A program made the position numbers and the translations under genes. A stretch of 64,000 nt of DNA, from the NCBI RefSeq assembly GCF_001507335.1, contig NZ_LMAH01000003.1, positions 682,001 to 746,000 of the forward strand, written 5' to 3'. Of the stretch, positions 16,262-25,071 are shown in pieces. The stretch is from Chryseobacterium sp. JAH (GTDB taxonomy: Bacteria; Bacteroidota; Bacteroidia; Flavobacteriales; Weeksellaceae). The notes under the pieces were generated by a model that was not told where the DNA came from, did no database searches, and saw nothing but the letters and a program-made list of their open reading frames with translations. Positions within the stretch are counted from its first letter, which is position 1, and each line of letters starts with the position of its first letter.

Positions 16262-19200
16262 TTAATTTTTTTCAACATTTACTTTAAAATTAATGTCATC
16301 GATATCGATTTCGTTAAAATTTGAAAGTGAAGATACAATTTCTATTTTATTTGACAAGACCTCAGATGAAATATATTCCTCATTTTGCTTAATTTGTTCC
16401 AAAAATGGCGTATTTTCTTCCAAAATGATGCTTATTCTGTCTGTTAATTCAAAATATTTCTCTTTTCTAAGATTTTGGATCCTGTTGATAAACTCTCTTG
16501 CAATACCTTCAGATTTTAATTCTTCTGTTAGCGTCAAATCTAATGCCACAGTTGTTTTTCCATCAGAAGTTACGGTCCATCCCGGAATATCTTTCGTTGA
16601 AATTTCTACATCAGCAGTCGTAATTTCATATCCTTGGATTTCTACTCTTCCTTCTTTTTCTAAAGATGAAATCTGATCTGGGGTGAAATTAGAAATCTCA
16701 TTACCAACTACTTTCATGTCTTTTCCAAGTCTTGAACCTAGAGTTTTGAAGTTGGGTTTGATCTGTTTTACAATCAAATGAGATGCTTCTTCAGCATTGA
16801 TCAGTTGTAATTCTTTAACATTAACTTCCTGTTTAATTAATTCTGAAACCGCTAAGATTTGCTCTTCCGTTTTCTTATCCAAAACAGGAATCAACACTTT
16901 TTGTAAAGGCTGACGTACTTTTATATTTTCCTTTTTTCTCAGAGAGAAAACCATACTTGTTATGTTTTGTGCTAAATGTGTTTTTTCAACCAAATCCTGA
17001 TCGATTAAACTTTCATCGGCAACAGGGAAATCTGTCAAGTGAACTGATTCGAATGTTTCTTTTCCGGTAGCTGCATTCAAATCCTGATACAACTGATCCA
17101 TAAAGAACGGAGCGATTGGTGCAGATAGTTTAGCAACAGTTTCAAGGCAAGTATATAAAGTCTGGTAAGCAGAGATTTTGTCATCAGAATAATCTCCTTT
17201 CCAGAAACGTCTTCTGCATAATCTCACATACCAGTTACTTAAATTATCATTCACAAAGTTGCTGATGGATCTTGCAACTCTTGTCGGCTCATAATCTTCG
17301 TAGAATGCTTTTACTTCTTTAATCAAAAGATTCAATTCAGATAAAATCCAACGGTCGATTTCCGGACGGTTTTCAACATCTTTTTCAGCATATTTAAATC
17401 CGTCAACATTCGCATATAAAGTAAAGAATGAATAGGTATTGTATAGTGTTCCGAAGAATTTTCTTCTTACTTCGTCAATTCCTTCGATATCAAATTTCAG
17501 GTTTTCCCAAGGGTTGGCATTCGAAACCATGTACCAACGTGTTGCATCCGGTCCGTAAACCGCTAAAGTCTCGAACGGATCAACCGCATTTCCTTTAGAT
17601 TTTGACATTTTCAGACCGTTTTTATCCAAAACGAGTCCGTTACTCATCACATTTTTATAAGCAACCGAGTCAAAGACTGCTGTTCCGATTGCATGAAGTG
17701 TGTAGAACCATCCACGGGTCTGGTCAACGCCTTCGGCAATAAAGTCTGCAGGGAATGCTTTATTATTATCGATTAATTCTTTGTTTTCAAACGGATAATG
17801 CAACTGAGCGTAAGGCATTGAACCTGAATCAAACCAAACGTCAATCAGGTCGCTCTCACGGTGCATCGCTTTTCCTGATTCTGAAACTAATACAACTTTA
17901 TCAACGATATTTTTGTGAAGATCAACTAAAGAATAGTTTTCCTCAGACATATTTCCGATTTCAAATCCTTTGAACGGATTTTCTTTCATAAATCCTGCTG
18001 CGATAGATTTTTCTATTTCATTATACAATTCTTCTACAGAACCGATGATAATTTCTTCCTGTGCTGAACCAGTCGAAGGATCTGTTCTCCAGATTGGCAA
18101 CGGAATTCCCCAGTATCTTGAACGGGAAAGGTTCCAGTCGTTGACATTTTCCAGCCAGTTACCAAAACGTCCTTCTCCGGTAGCTTTTGGCTTCCAGTTG
18201 ATTTCTTTGTTTAAATCTACCAAACGGTCTTTTACCGCCGTCATTTTCACAAACCATGAATCTAACGGATAATATAAAAGGGGCTCATCAGTTCTCCAGC
18301 TGTGTGGGTAACTGTGAACGTATTTTTCAACTTTAAAGGCTTTATTTTCTTCTTTTAAACGGATAGCAATTTCTACATCAACAGACTTTTCCGGTGCTGT
18401 TCCTGCATCGTAATATTCGTTTTTCACATATTTACCGGCAAAATCTCCCATCTGCGCAGTAAACTTCCCTTGCAAATCAACCAACGGAACCGGATTTCCG
18501 AATTCATTTAATACCAACATCGGCGGAACTTCAGGGGTCGCTTCTTTAGCCACTTTCGCATCATCAGCACCAAAAGTTGGCGCCGTGTGAACGATTCCTG
18601 TACCGTCTTCTGTCGTAACGAAGTCTCCTGAAATTACTCTAAATGCATTTTCAGGGTTTTGGTAAGGTAAAGTGTAGGGCAATAACTGCTCATATTTAAT
18701 TCCAGCCAAATCTGCACCTTTGAACTCGCCAAGAATTTGGAAAGGGATGGTTTTGCTTGATGAAGTATAATTTGCGAAATCTTCGTCAGTTCCCTCAACG
18801 AATTTTTTACCGAACTGTTTTCCAGTTAAAGCTTTAGCCAAAACAATATTGATCGGTTCAAAAGTATACTGATTAAATGTTTTTACTAAAACATAATCGA
18901 TCTTCGGTCCTACTGTCAAAGCAGTGTTCGAAGGCAATGTCCACGGAGTAGTCGTCCAGGCTAAGAAATGTACATCTCCAAAACCCTGTAAAAACGAAGG
19001 CAATGTTTCCGGAAGTGTTTTGAACTGTGCAACAATCGTTGTGTCGGTCACATCACGGTAAGCTCCGGGTTGGTTGACTTCGTGAGAAGAAAGTCCGGTT
19101 CCTGCTTTCGGTGAATAAGGCTGGATCGTATAGCCTTTATACAACAAATCTTTGCTGTACAATTGCTTTAACAACCACCAAACGGTTTCCATGTATTTTG

Positions 19201-19660
19201 ATTTGTACGTGATGTACGGATCTTCAAGATCAACCCAATAACCAATTTTTTCAGTCAGGTGATTCCAGACATCGGTGTAACGCATTACTGCTTCACGACA
19301 TGCCTGGTTGTAATCTTCAATCGAAATTTTTTTGCCAATATCTTCTTTCGTGATTCCGAGTTCTTTTTCAACTCCTAATTCCACAGGAAGTCCGTGCGTG
19401 TCCCAACCTGCTTTACGGAAAACCTGCTTCCCGTTCTGAGTCTGGTAACGGCAGAAAATATCTTTCAACGCTCTTGCCATAACGTGGTGAATTCCGGGCA
19501 TTCCGTTTGCCGAAGGCGGACCTTCGTAAAACACAAATTCAGGATTTCCTTCACGGGTTTCAACACTTTTTTCAAAGGTTTTATTGGCTTTCCAGAATTC
19601 CGCAACATTCTCGGCTACGTCTATCAGGTTGAGGTTTTTATATTCTTTAAATTGGCTCAT
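16262..19660 (-). CDS. ileS: Isoleucyl-tRNA synthetase
   Basis: 1132 residues. It has the HIGH motif variant in 'PPSANGMPGIHHVMARALKD', the KMSKS loop 'GLKMSKSKGNAVDP', an editing (CP1) domain in between, and a C-terminal anticodon-binding domain plus extension. It charges tRNA-Ile and edits Val-tRNA-Ile. Length fits the long IleS2-like form of Bacteroidota. A TAAATTTG box (19696-19703, minus strand) lies upstream. Confidence 0.97.
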   Translation of the reverse strand: MSQFKEYKNLNLIDVAENVAEFWKANKTFEKSVETREGNPEFVFYEGPPSANGMPGIHHVMARALKDIFCRYQTQNGKQVFRKAGWDTHGLPVELGVEKELGITKEDIGKKISIEDYNQACREAVMRYTDVWNHLTEKIGYWVDLEDPYITYKSKYMETVWWLLKQLYSKDLLYKGYTIQPYSPKAGTGLSSHEVNQPGAYRDVTDTTIVAQFKTLPETLPSFLQGFGDVHFLAWTTTPWTLPSNTALTVGPKIDYVLVKTFNQYTFEPINIVLAKALTGKQFGKKFVEGTDEDFANYTSSSKTIPFQILGEFKGADLAGIKYEQLLPYTLPYQNPENAFRVISGDFVTTEDGTGIVHTAPTFGADDAKVAKEATPEVPPMLVLNEFGNPVPLVDLQGKFTAQMGDFAGKYVKNEYYDAGTAPEKSVDVEIAIRLKEENKAFKVEKYVHSYPHSWRTDEPLLYYPLDSWFVKMTAVKDRLVDLNKEINWKPKATGEGRFGNWLENVNDWNLSRSRYWGIPLPIWRTDPSTGSAQEEIIIGSVEELYNEIEKSIAAGFMKENPFKGFEIGNMSEENYSLVDLHKNIVDKVVLVSESGKAMHRESDLIDVWFDSGSMPYAQLHYPFENKELIDNNKAFPADFIAEGVDQTRGWFYTLHAIGTAVFDSVAYKNVMSNGLVLDKNGLKMSKSKGNAVDPFETLAVYGPDATRWYMVSNANPWENLKFDIEGIDEVRRKFFGTLYNTYSFFTLYANVDGFKYAEKDVENRPEIDRWILSELNLLIKEVKAFYEDYEPTRVARSISNFVNDNLSNWYVRLCRRRFWKGDYSDDKISAYQTLYTCLETVAKLSAPIAPFFMDQLYQDLNAATGKETFESVHLTDFPVADESLIDQDLVEKTHLAQNITSMVFSLRKKENIKVRQPLQKVLIPVLDKKTEEQILAVSELIKQEVNVKELQLINAEEASHLIVKQIKPNFKTLGSRLGKDMKVVGNEISNFTPDQISSLEKEGRVEIQGYEITTADVEISTKDIPGWTVTSDGKTTVALDLTLTEELKSEGIAREFINRIQNLRKEKYFELTDRISIILEENTPFLEQIKQNEEYISSEVLSNKIEIVSSLSNFNEIDIDDINFKVNVEKN

Positions 19661-19695
19661 TGTAATTTCTCAATTTCGTTGATTAATCAAGTTGG

Positions 19696-19703
19696 CAAAT
19701 TTA
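19696..19703 (-). promoter_or_regulatory. Candidate -7 box for ileS
   Basis: TAAATTTG on the minus strand, about 35 bases before the ileS ATG. Confidence 0.5.
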
Positions 19704-19855
19704 GTGATTTTTGTCGGTTTATAATATATGTTTTATTTTGACTGGGTTTATTGAAAAGTTTGCGAAAATAAAGAAGGTTTAAGCTGTCGATTGTGAATAG
19801 TCAAATGTGAGTTTTCACAGTTAATCAATAAATATTTAGCTAGAATATCTATAGG

Positions 19856-19916
19856 AGCGTACTTTAGCCCGCTTTCAAAATTACCAAATGGAATTGGCTT
19901 TAGCCAAATCCTATTT
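19856..19916. repeat. Dispersed palindromic repeat candidate
   Basis: Contains the palindrome TTGGCTTTAGCCAA (19894-19907) and a nearby TTTAGCCC. This resembles the 'GGCTAAAGCC' elements scattered between genes in Chryseobacterium genomes. Only one copy is in the window, so repeat status is from memory. Confidence 0.45.
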
Positions 19917-19918
19917 TT

Positions 19919-20003
19919 CTCTCGCAGATTTTATAGATAACGCAGATTTATGAGATTAAAATTTAAAACAATCATCTGTGAAAATCTGTGTGATCTGTGA
20001 GAA
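19919..20003. repeat. Dispersed 'CGCAGATT / AATCTGTG' extragenic repeat candidate
   Basis: Two CGCAGATT units (19922-19950 area) face three ATCTGTG units (19972-20000 area), forming an imperfect inverted repeat. This is the widespread flavobacterial extragenic element with 'AATCTGCGTGATCTGTGAGA'-like ends. Copies elsewhere in the genome cannot be seen here. Confidence 0.55.
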
Positions 20004-20033
20004 CAAAATTTAGCATCCAACTTTTAATTTTAA

Positions 20034-20041
20034 TAAATTTG
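20034..20041 (+). promoter_or_regulatory. Candidate -7 box for the ligase gene
   Basis: TAAATTTG just upstream of the TTG start at 20060. It makes the earlier in-frame GTG (19997), which lies inside the repeat and before the promoter, an unlikely start. Confidence 0.5.
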
Positions 20042-20059
20042 TCATCTAAATTTAAACTA

Positions 20060-21352
20060 TTGGAACTTTTCCCACTCATCGAAAAATCAAGCATTCAAGA
20101 CATCAAAAAGTTTCAGGAGGAAAAACTTCAGGAGCTTTTAGAATATCTTGAAAAGCATTCGCTTTTCTATCAGAAGCTATTCAAAGAAAATAATATTCAG
20201 ATTTCTGATATTCAGACTTTGGAAGATTTGCAGAAAATTCCGACGACCTCGAAGAATGATATTCAGCAGAACAATGATGATTTTTTCTGTGTTCCCCAAA
20301 GCCAAATTGTTGATTACAGTACGACTTCCGGAACATTGGGGGATCCGGTGACTTTTGGTCTTTCAGAAAATGATATGGAAAGAATTGCTTACAACGAAGC
20401 AATATCGCTTGCCTGCGCGGGAATTCAAAAGGGTGACGTTGTACAGATGATTACGACGATTGACAAAAGATTTATCGCTGGTCTTGCCTATCTTTTAGGT
20501 TTACGGAAAATGGGAGCAAGTGTTATCAGAATGGGCCCGGGAATTCCTGAACTGCAATGGGATTCTATTTTCAGATATCAACCAAAATATTTGATCACGG
20601 TACCATCATTTCTTTTAAAAATGATCGACTACGCTGAGAAGCACGGTATAGATTACGAAAACTCAAGCGTTGTTGGAGCGGTTTGTATTGGTGAAAGTAT
20701 TAAAAATCAGGATTTTTCAGACAATATTCTTTCGCAGAAGATTAAAGAGAAGTGGAACATAAAATTGTTCTCCACTTACGCATCTACTGAAATGAGCACT
20801 GCTTTTACTGAATGTGAATTCCAAATTGGCGGGCACCAGCATCCGGAATTGATTATAACAGAAATCCTTGATGACGAAGAAAATCCTGTGAAAGAAGGAG
20901 AAAGCGGCGAGTTGACCATTACGACTTTAGGCGTTGAAGCTTTGCCTCTGTTGAGATTTAAAACGGGAGATTTAGTTAAAGCGCATTATGAACCTTGTGA
21001 ATGTGGCAGAAATACGATGAGACTCGGTCCGGTTGTCGGTAGGAAGCAGCAGATGATCAAATATAAGGGGACTACTTTGTATCCACCTGCAATGAATGAT
21101 ATTCTGAATGATTTTGAAGGAATTTTATGTTATCAGATTGTGATTCAGTCGAATGAAATTGGTTTGGATGAAATTATTATTAAACTGAGCACAGAGAGAG
21201 AAGATGAGAGCTTTGAAGGCGAAGTACGTGATCATTTCAGAGCAAAATTAAGGGTAAGTCCGAAAATAGAAATCATAGGTTTTGAGGTTTTGTCAAAAAC
21301 AGTTTTCAATCCCAATAGCAGAAAGCCGATCACCTTCGTCGATTTAAGATAA
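20060..21352 (+). CDS. Aryl-CoA ligase-like adenylating enzyme (phenylacetate-CoA ligase family), flexirubin locus
   Basis: About 430 residues from TTG 20060, chosen because family members begin near 'ELFPLIEKSS' and a promoter box precedes it. It has the ANL-superfamily core 'YSTTSGTLGDPVTFGLS', 'STYASTEMSTAFTEC' and 'LLRFKTGDLVKAHYEPCECG', as in PaaK. In flexirubin pathways such an enzyme activates 4-coumarate (or a derivative) for transfer to an ACP; whether CoA or ACP is the acceptor is not visible. It is the first plus-strand gene of the pigment locus. Confidence 0.85.
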   Translation: MELFPLIEKSSIQDIKKFQEEKLQELLEYLEKHSLFYQKLFKENNIQISDIQTLEDLQKIPTTSKNDIQQNNDDFFCVPQSQIVDYSTTSGTLGDPVTFGLSENDMERIAYNEAISLACAGIQKGDVVQMITTIDKRFIAGLAYLLGLRKMGASVIRMGPGIPELQWDSIFRYQPKYLITVPSFLLKMIDYAEKHGIDYENSSVVGAVCIGESIKNQDFSDNILSQKIKEKWNIKLFSTYASTEMSTAFTECEFQIGGHQHPELIITEILDDEENPVKEGESGELTITTLGVEALPLLRFKTGDLVKAHYEPCECGRNTMRLGPVVGRKQQMIKYKGTTLYPPAMNDILNDFEGILCYQIVIQSNEIGLDEIIIKLSTEREDESFEGEVRDHFRAKLRVSPKIEIIGFEVLSKTVFNPNSRKPITFVDLR

Positions 21353-21421
21353 ACTTTAATTGTTTTTCAAACAACTTAGAAATATTATTGTTCAGCTGAA
21401 GTGAATTTTCTTTTCTGATAC

Positions 21422-21429
21422 TATATTTG
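21422..21429 (+). promoter_or_regulatory. Candidate -7 box
   Basis: TATATTTG 18 bases before the ATG of the 21448 gene. Confidence 0.5.
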
Positions 21430-21447
21430 CAGTCTTAATTTTAAACT

Positions 21448-22044
21448 ATGAAAAAAATATTTCTCTTTCTTTTTGTTGCATTAAGCACAACTGTTTTTGC
21501 TCAAAATAAGCTAACTGTCGAATCCGGAAATTTGGATGTTTTAAAAGGTCAGACTGAAGTTAATGTTGAACGTGTGTACGGAGATCCTCTTTTTCAGGCT
21601 GACAATTTTACTGAAACCGAATATTTAGAGAGAAGACATAAAGAAACTGTCGCCAAAAACGGTGAAGCGGCGTGGAAGACATGGATTGATTTTTGGGAAC
21701 AGCATGTTGAAACAATCTGGACAGAAAAGTTCGTGGAGGGTTTAAACAAATCAAAGAAAATAAAATTTACCCAAAATGCTGAAAGTAAATATACTTTAAT
21801 CATCCATCCAAAATGGATGTATGCAGGATGGACAGGCTTTATTACTCAGCCCGCAAAATTGTCTGCTGATATTACGATTGTTGAAACAGCAAATCCTTCA
21901 AATATTTTAGCAATAATTAAAGCGGATAAAATTGAAGGCATCGGAAGCAAAGTTGATTACGGAATGGAATATGGAAGAATTTCCGCAGCCTATGAAAAGA
22001 CAGGAAAAGAGTTTGGAAAAGAACTGAAGAAAGCTTTAAAATAA
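21448..22044 (+). CDS. Secreted hypothetical protein, 198 residues
   Basis: Sec signal peptide at residues 1-18 ('FVALSTTVFAQ'). The mature domain has 'YTLIIHPKWMYAGWTGFITQ' and 'PAKLSADITIVE', a two-layer alpha/beta pattern seen in flavobacterial secreted proteins of unknown function. It has its own promoter box and a strong terminator, so it is its own transcription unit inside the pigment locus. A role in pigment handling is not shown. Confidence 0.7.
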   Translation: MKKIFLFLFVALSTTVFAQNKLTVESGNLDVLKGQTEVNVERVYGDPLFQADNFTETEYLERRHKETVAKNGEAAWKTWIDFWEQHVETIWTEKFVEGLNKSKKIKFTQNAESKYTLIIHPKWMYAGWTGFITQPAKLSADITIVETANPSNILAIIKADKIEGIGSKVDYGMEYGRISAAYEKTGKEFGKELKKALK

Positions 22045-22045
22045 C

Positions 22046-22081
22046 AAAAAACGGGTCTGAAAATTTTCAGACCCGTTTTTT
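22046..22081. terminator. Bidirectional terminator
   Basis: A perfect 18-bp inverted repeat, A6-CGGGTCTG-A4 (22046-22063) followed directly by its complement (22064-22081), between converging genes. Confidence 0.95.
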
Positions 22082-22082
22082 G

Positions 22083-23330
22083 TTATGATGATTGTTGTCT
22101 CTCCATTTTTATGAGATTAGCGAGATTTTTTACCACGGTATCATGCTTTCTAACAAAAGGATTTTCTTTATTCCAGACATATCCAGCCAGAACAGCACAT
22201 ATTTTTCTTTTCACATCTTCATTTTCCGGTCGGTGGAAAAATAATTCCTGAAGATTTCCGGTGTACCATTCTTTTACATAGGTTGTAAAAACATCCACTC
22301 CGTATAAAATATAATCTGAAAACTCAGTCTGCCAGTCTACTTTTTCACCGTTTAGTTGTCGTATGGCCAGTTTTGCAGCGGTTATTCCGCCTTCGGTTGC
22401 AAATGCCATTCCTGATGAGAAAACAGGATCAAGAAATTCCGAAGCATTTCCGGTCAATGCAAATCCTTCTCCGAATAATTTTTTTACCGAGCATGAATAG
22501 TCTTTCAAATGTCTGGGTTCAAACAAAAAATCCAAATCTCCGAAACGTTTTACATAATAATCGGATAGTGAAATTGCTTTTCTTAAAGCTGCCGCTGGAT
22601 CTCCGTTTTCAGATAATTTGTCAATATATTCAGTCGGACCCACGATTCCTACACTTGTGTTTCCGTTTGAAAACGGAATTACCCACAGCCAAACTTCAGT
22701 TTCTATAATGTCGAAAGAAATTAAAGTTCCTTCAACGCCTTCTTCTCGGTTAATATCTTCTACATGCGCAAAGATTGCAGAGTGTGGAGATAATTTTGAA
22801 GGTTTTTCTAAATCTAAAAGTCGTGGGAGAACTCTACCGTAGCCACTTGAATCGATCACAAATTTTGCATGAATCTCTTTTGTCTCGCCATCTTTATTTT
22901 TTACGGTGGTCACAGAATCTGTTCCGTTAAATTCAATTCCAATTACTTCGGTTTCAAATTCGAGGTCAATACCTTTGTTGATCACTTCCTGAGCCAAAAC
23001 GTTGTCAAAGTCGGCTCTAGGAACCTGCCAAGTCCAATCCCAGCCTTGGCCGAATTTATCACTAAAATCAAAAAGACAAACTTCGTCACCTCTTAGAAAA
23101 CGAGCACCCAGTTTTTTTTCAAAGCCCATTTTATCTAAAGCGGGGAACAATCCGGCTTCGTCAAAATGATCCATTACTCGTGGGATTAAGCTTTCACCAA
23201 CCACCAATCTTGGGAATTTTGTTTTTTCGACAACTTTTACGTTGATATTGTTCTTCTTTAAGTAAGAGGAAGATACGCAACCGGAAGGTCCAGCTCCGAT
23301 TACGAGAACATCAACAAATTCTTTGCTCAT
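22083..23330 (-). CDS. Flavin-dependent halogenase-like FAD oxidoreductase, flexirubin locus
   Basis: 415 residues. It has the FAD-binding 'VIGAGPSGCVSSSYL', 'FPRLVVGESLIPRVMDHF', and the exact WxWxIP signature of flavin-dependent halogenases in 'WLWVIPFSNG' (about residue 215). The segment 'KKLGARFLRG' resembles the 'KxGAxFxxG' block of carrier-bound phenol halogenases. Chlorinated flexirubins are known, so ring chlorination of the hydroxyphenyl polyene on ACP is a reasonable role. Aromatic hydroxylation is the main alternative, since monooxygenases share most motifs. It is divergent from the TAL gene. Confidence 0.75.
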   Translation of the reverse strand: MSKEFVDVLVIGAGPSGCVSSSYLKKNNINVKVVEKTKFPRLVVGESLIPRVMDHFDEAGLFPALDKMGFEKKLGARFLRGDEVCLFDFSDKFGQGWDWTWQVPRADFDNVLAQEVINKGIDLEFETEVIGIEFNGTDSVTTVKNKDGETKEIHAKFVIDSSGYGRVLPRLLDLEKPSKLSPHSAIFAHVEDINREEGVEGTLISFDIIETEVWLWVIPFSNGNTSVGIVGPTEYIDKLSENGDPAAALRKAISLSDYYVKRFGDLDFLFEPRHLKDYSCSVKKLFGEGFALTGNASEFLDPVFSSGMAFATEGGITAAKLAIRQLNGEKVDWQTEFSDYILYGVDVFTTYVKEWYTGNLQELFFHRPENEDVKRKICAVLAGYVWNKENPFVRKHDTVVKNLANLIKMERQQSS

Positions 23331-23360
23331 CTTAAGATTTTTTATTTTAATAATAACTTC

Positions 23361-23368
23361 TATCTTTG
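23361..23368 (+). promoter_or_regulatory. Candidate -7 box for the TAL gene
   Basis: TATCTTTG in the 98-base divergent spacer; no clear -33 TTG. Confidence 0.5.
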
Positions 23369-23428
23369 CCGCTAAATTAGTGACAATTAATTATATTTTA
23401 CAAAATTATATATTATTACTTTTAATTG

Positions 23429-24946
23429 ATGAAAATAAATAACTTTTTAGAACTGAGAGATTTTCAGCGAATTATTATTGAAAACGAAAGCATAGAATTA
23501 GACCCTTCACTTCTCCATAGAGTGAATGAAAGTTTTGATTTTCTTAAAGAATTTTCAAAAAATAAAGTAATTTATGGTGTAAATACCGGTTTTGGGCCAA
23601 TGGCGCAATTTAAAATCAGCGATGAAGATACCCACCAGTTACAATATAATTTAATCAGAAGTCATTCTTCAGGTATTGGGAATCCGCTTCCTGCAGATGA
23701 GGTCAAAGCCTGTATGCTGGCGAGATTAAATACTTTGTCTCTTGGAAATTCGGGGGTGCATGAGTCTGTGGTAAATTTACTTAAAGAATTAATAAACAGA
23801 GATGTTACGCCGTTGATTTTCGAGCACGGAGGAGTAGGTGCAAGCGGAGATTTGGTTCAGTTGGCACATTTAGCTCTGGTTCTAATTGGCGAGGGCGAAG
23901 TTTTCTATAAAGGCGAAAGAAAATCGACCAAAGAAGTTTTCGAAGCAGAAGGTTTGGAGCCGATTCAGGTTGAAATTCGTGAGGGTTTAGCTTTAATGAA
24001 TGGGACTTCAGTTATGTCAGGGATTGGGATTGTCAATGCATACAAAGCCAATCAGTTAACTGAAATTTCACTAAAACTATCTTGTGCAATTAACGAAATC
24101 GTTCAGGCATACGATGACCATTTTTCAGAAGTGTTGAACGGAACGAAACTTCACGCAGGTCAGCAAAAAATAGCAGATAAAATGCGTTCTCATTTGTCTG
24201 ATAGTAAATTGATCAGAAAAAGAGCCGACCATTTATATACTCATTTCGAAGAGCAGGAAAAGGTTTTTAAAGAAAAAGTACAGGAATATTATTCACTAAG
24301 ATGCATTCCGCAAATATTAGGTCCCGTTTTAGATACGTTAGAATATACCGAGAAAGTCCTTGAAAATGAAATAAATTCAGCAAATGATAATCCAATCATC
24401 AACGTTGCTGATCAGCACGTTTACCACGGTGGAAACTTCCATGGGGATTACATTTCTCTGGAAATGGACAAGCTGAAAATTGTTGTTACAAAACTGACAA
24501 TGTTGGCTGAAAGACAGTTGAATTATCTTTTAAATTCAAAAATCAACGAAATCTTGCCTCCTTTTGTAAATTTAGGTAAATTAGGTTTTAATTTCGGGAT
24601 GCAGGGCGTTCAGTTTACGGCTACTTCAACTACGGCTGAAAGTCAAATGTTGTCGAATCCGATGTATGTTCACAGTATTCCTAATAATAATGATAACCAA
24701 GATATTGTAAGCATGGGTACCAATGCTGCAGTGATTTGCAGAAAGGTGATAGAGAATGCTTTTGAAGTATTGGCAATTGAAGCTATTACTGTTGTTCAGG
24801 CAATTGAATATTTAGGATATCAAGATAAGGTGTCATCGAAAACAAAAGAATTGTTTGATGATATCAGGCAGCTGATTCCGGCATTTTCAGATGATATGGT
24901 GATGTACCCATATCTTCAGAAAGTAAAAGATTATCTGAAAAAATAA
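23429..24946 (+). CDS. tal: Tyrosine ammonia-lyase (HAL/PAL/TAL family)
   Basis: 505 residues from ATG 23429; a TTG one codon earlier is less likely. The MIO-forming Ala-Ser-Gly is in 'HGGVGASGDLVQL' (138-140) and catalytic Tyr49 in 'YGVNTGFG'. It carries 'NDNQDIVSMG' where histidases have NQEDHVSM, arguing against histidine as substrate, and it is very close to my memory of the characterised F. johnsoniae tyrosine ammonia-lyase, including Ser-His at 78-79. It makes 4-coumarate from tyrosine, the flexirubin starter. It heads the plus-strand series running to 31938. Confidence 0.92.
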   Translation: MKINNFLELRDFQRIIIENESIELDPSLLHRVNESFDFLKEFSKNKVIYGVNTGFGPMAQFKISDEDTHQLQYNLIRSHSSGIGNPLPADEVKACMLARLNTLSLGNSGVHESVVNLLKELINRDVTPLIFEHGGVGASGDLVQLAHLALVLIGEGEVFYKGERKSTKEVFEAEGLEPIQVEIREGLALMNGTSVMSGIGIVNAYKANQLTEISLKLSCAINEIVQAYDDHFSEVLNGTKLHAGQQKIADKMRSHLSDSKLIRKRADHLYTHFEEQEKVFKEKVQEYYSLRCIPQILGPVLDTLEYTEKVLENEINSANDNPIINVADQHVYHGGNFHGDYISLEMDKLKIVVTKLTMLAERQLNYLLNSKINEILPPFVNLGKLGFNFGMQGVQFTATSTTAESQMLSNPMYVHSIPNNNDNQDIVSMGTNAAVICRKVIENAFEVLAIEAITVVQAIEYLGYQDKVSSKTKELFDDIRQLIPAFSDDMVMYPYLQKVKDYLKK

Positions 24947-24956
24947 AAGTCTGGAT

Positions 24957-25055
24957 GGTGGACCCGAAGGGTTCAATATGAACAGTCATAGGTGAATCTA
25001 TGGAAATAAAATTGGAAAAATGAAACCAGAACTCTGAAAGGGTTCATCAATTTAA
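24957..25055. repeat. REP-like palindromic element between TAL and fabG
   Basis: Three small inverted repeats follow one another: GTTCA-ATA-TGAAC, CATAG-GTGAAT-CTATG, and GAAC...GTTC around AAAGGG. The order resembles short dispersed palindromic elements I recall from Bacteroidota genomes ('GAAGGGTTNAATATNAAC...CATAGGTG...CTATG'). Only one copy lies in this window, so this rests on memory. Confidence 0.4.
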
Positions 25056-25071
25056 CACCACAAAAATACAA

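Larger units (their letters stand above)
19661..20059. other. Long intergenic region with repeat-like sequence
   Basis: This 399-base spacer between divergent ileS and the ligase gene has no supportable ORF. From its left end it holds the ileS promoter box, plain AT-rich sequence, two repeat-like elements (19856-19916 and 19919-20003), and a TAAATTTG box (20034-20041) for the ligase gene. Confidence 0.7.

Noticed and set aside
19997..20059. Extension of the ligase gene to a GTG at 19997
   Set aside because: The extra 21 residues are encoded partly by the dispersed repeat and lie upstream of the likely promoter box; family members begin near the TTG at 20060.
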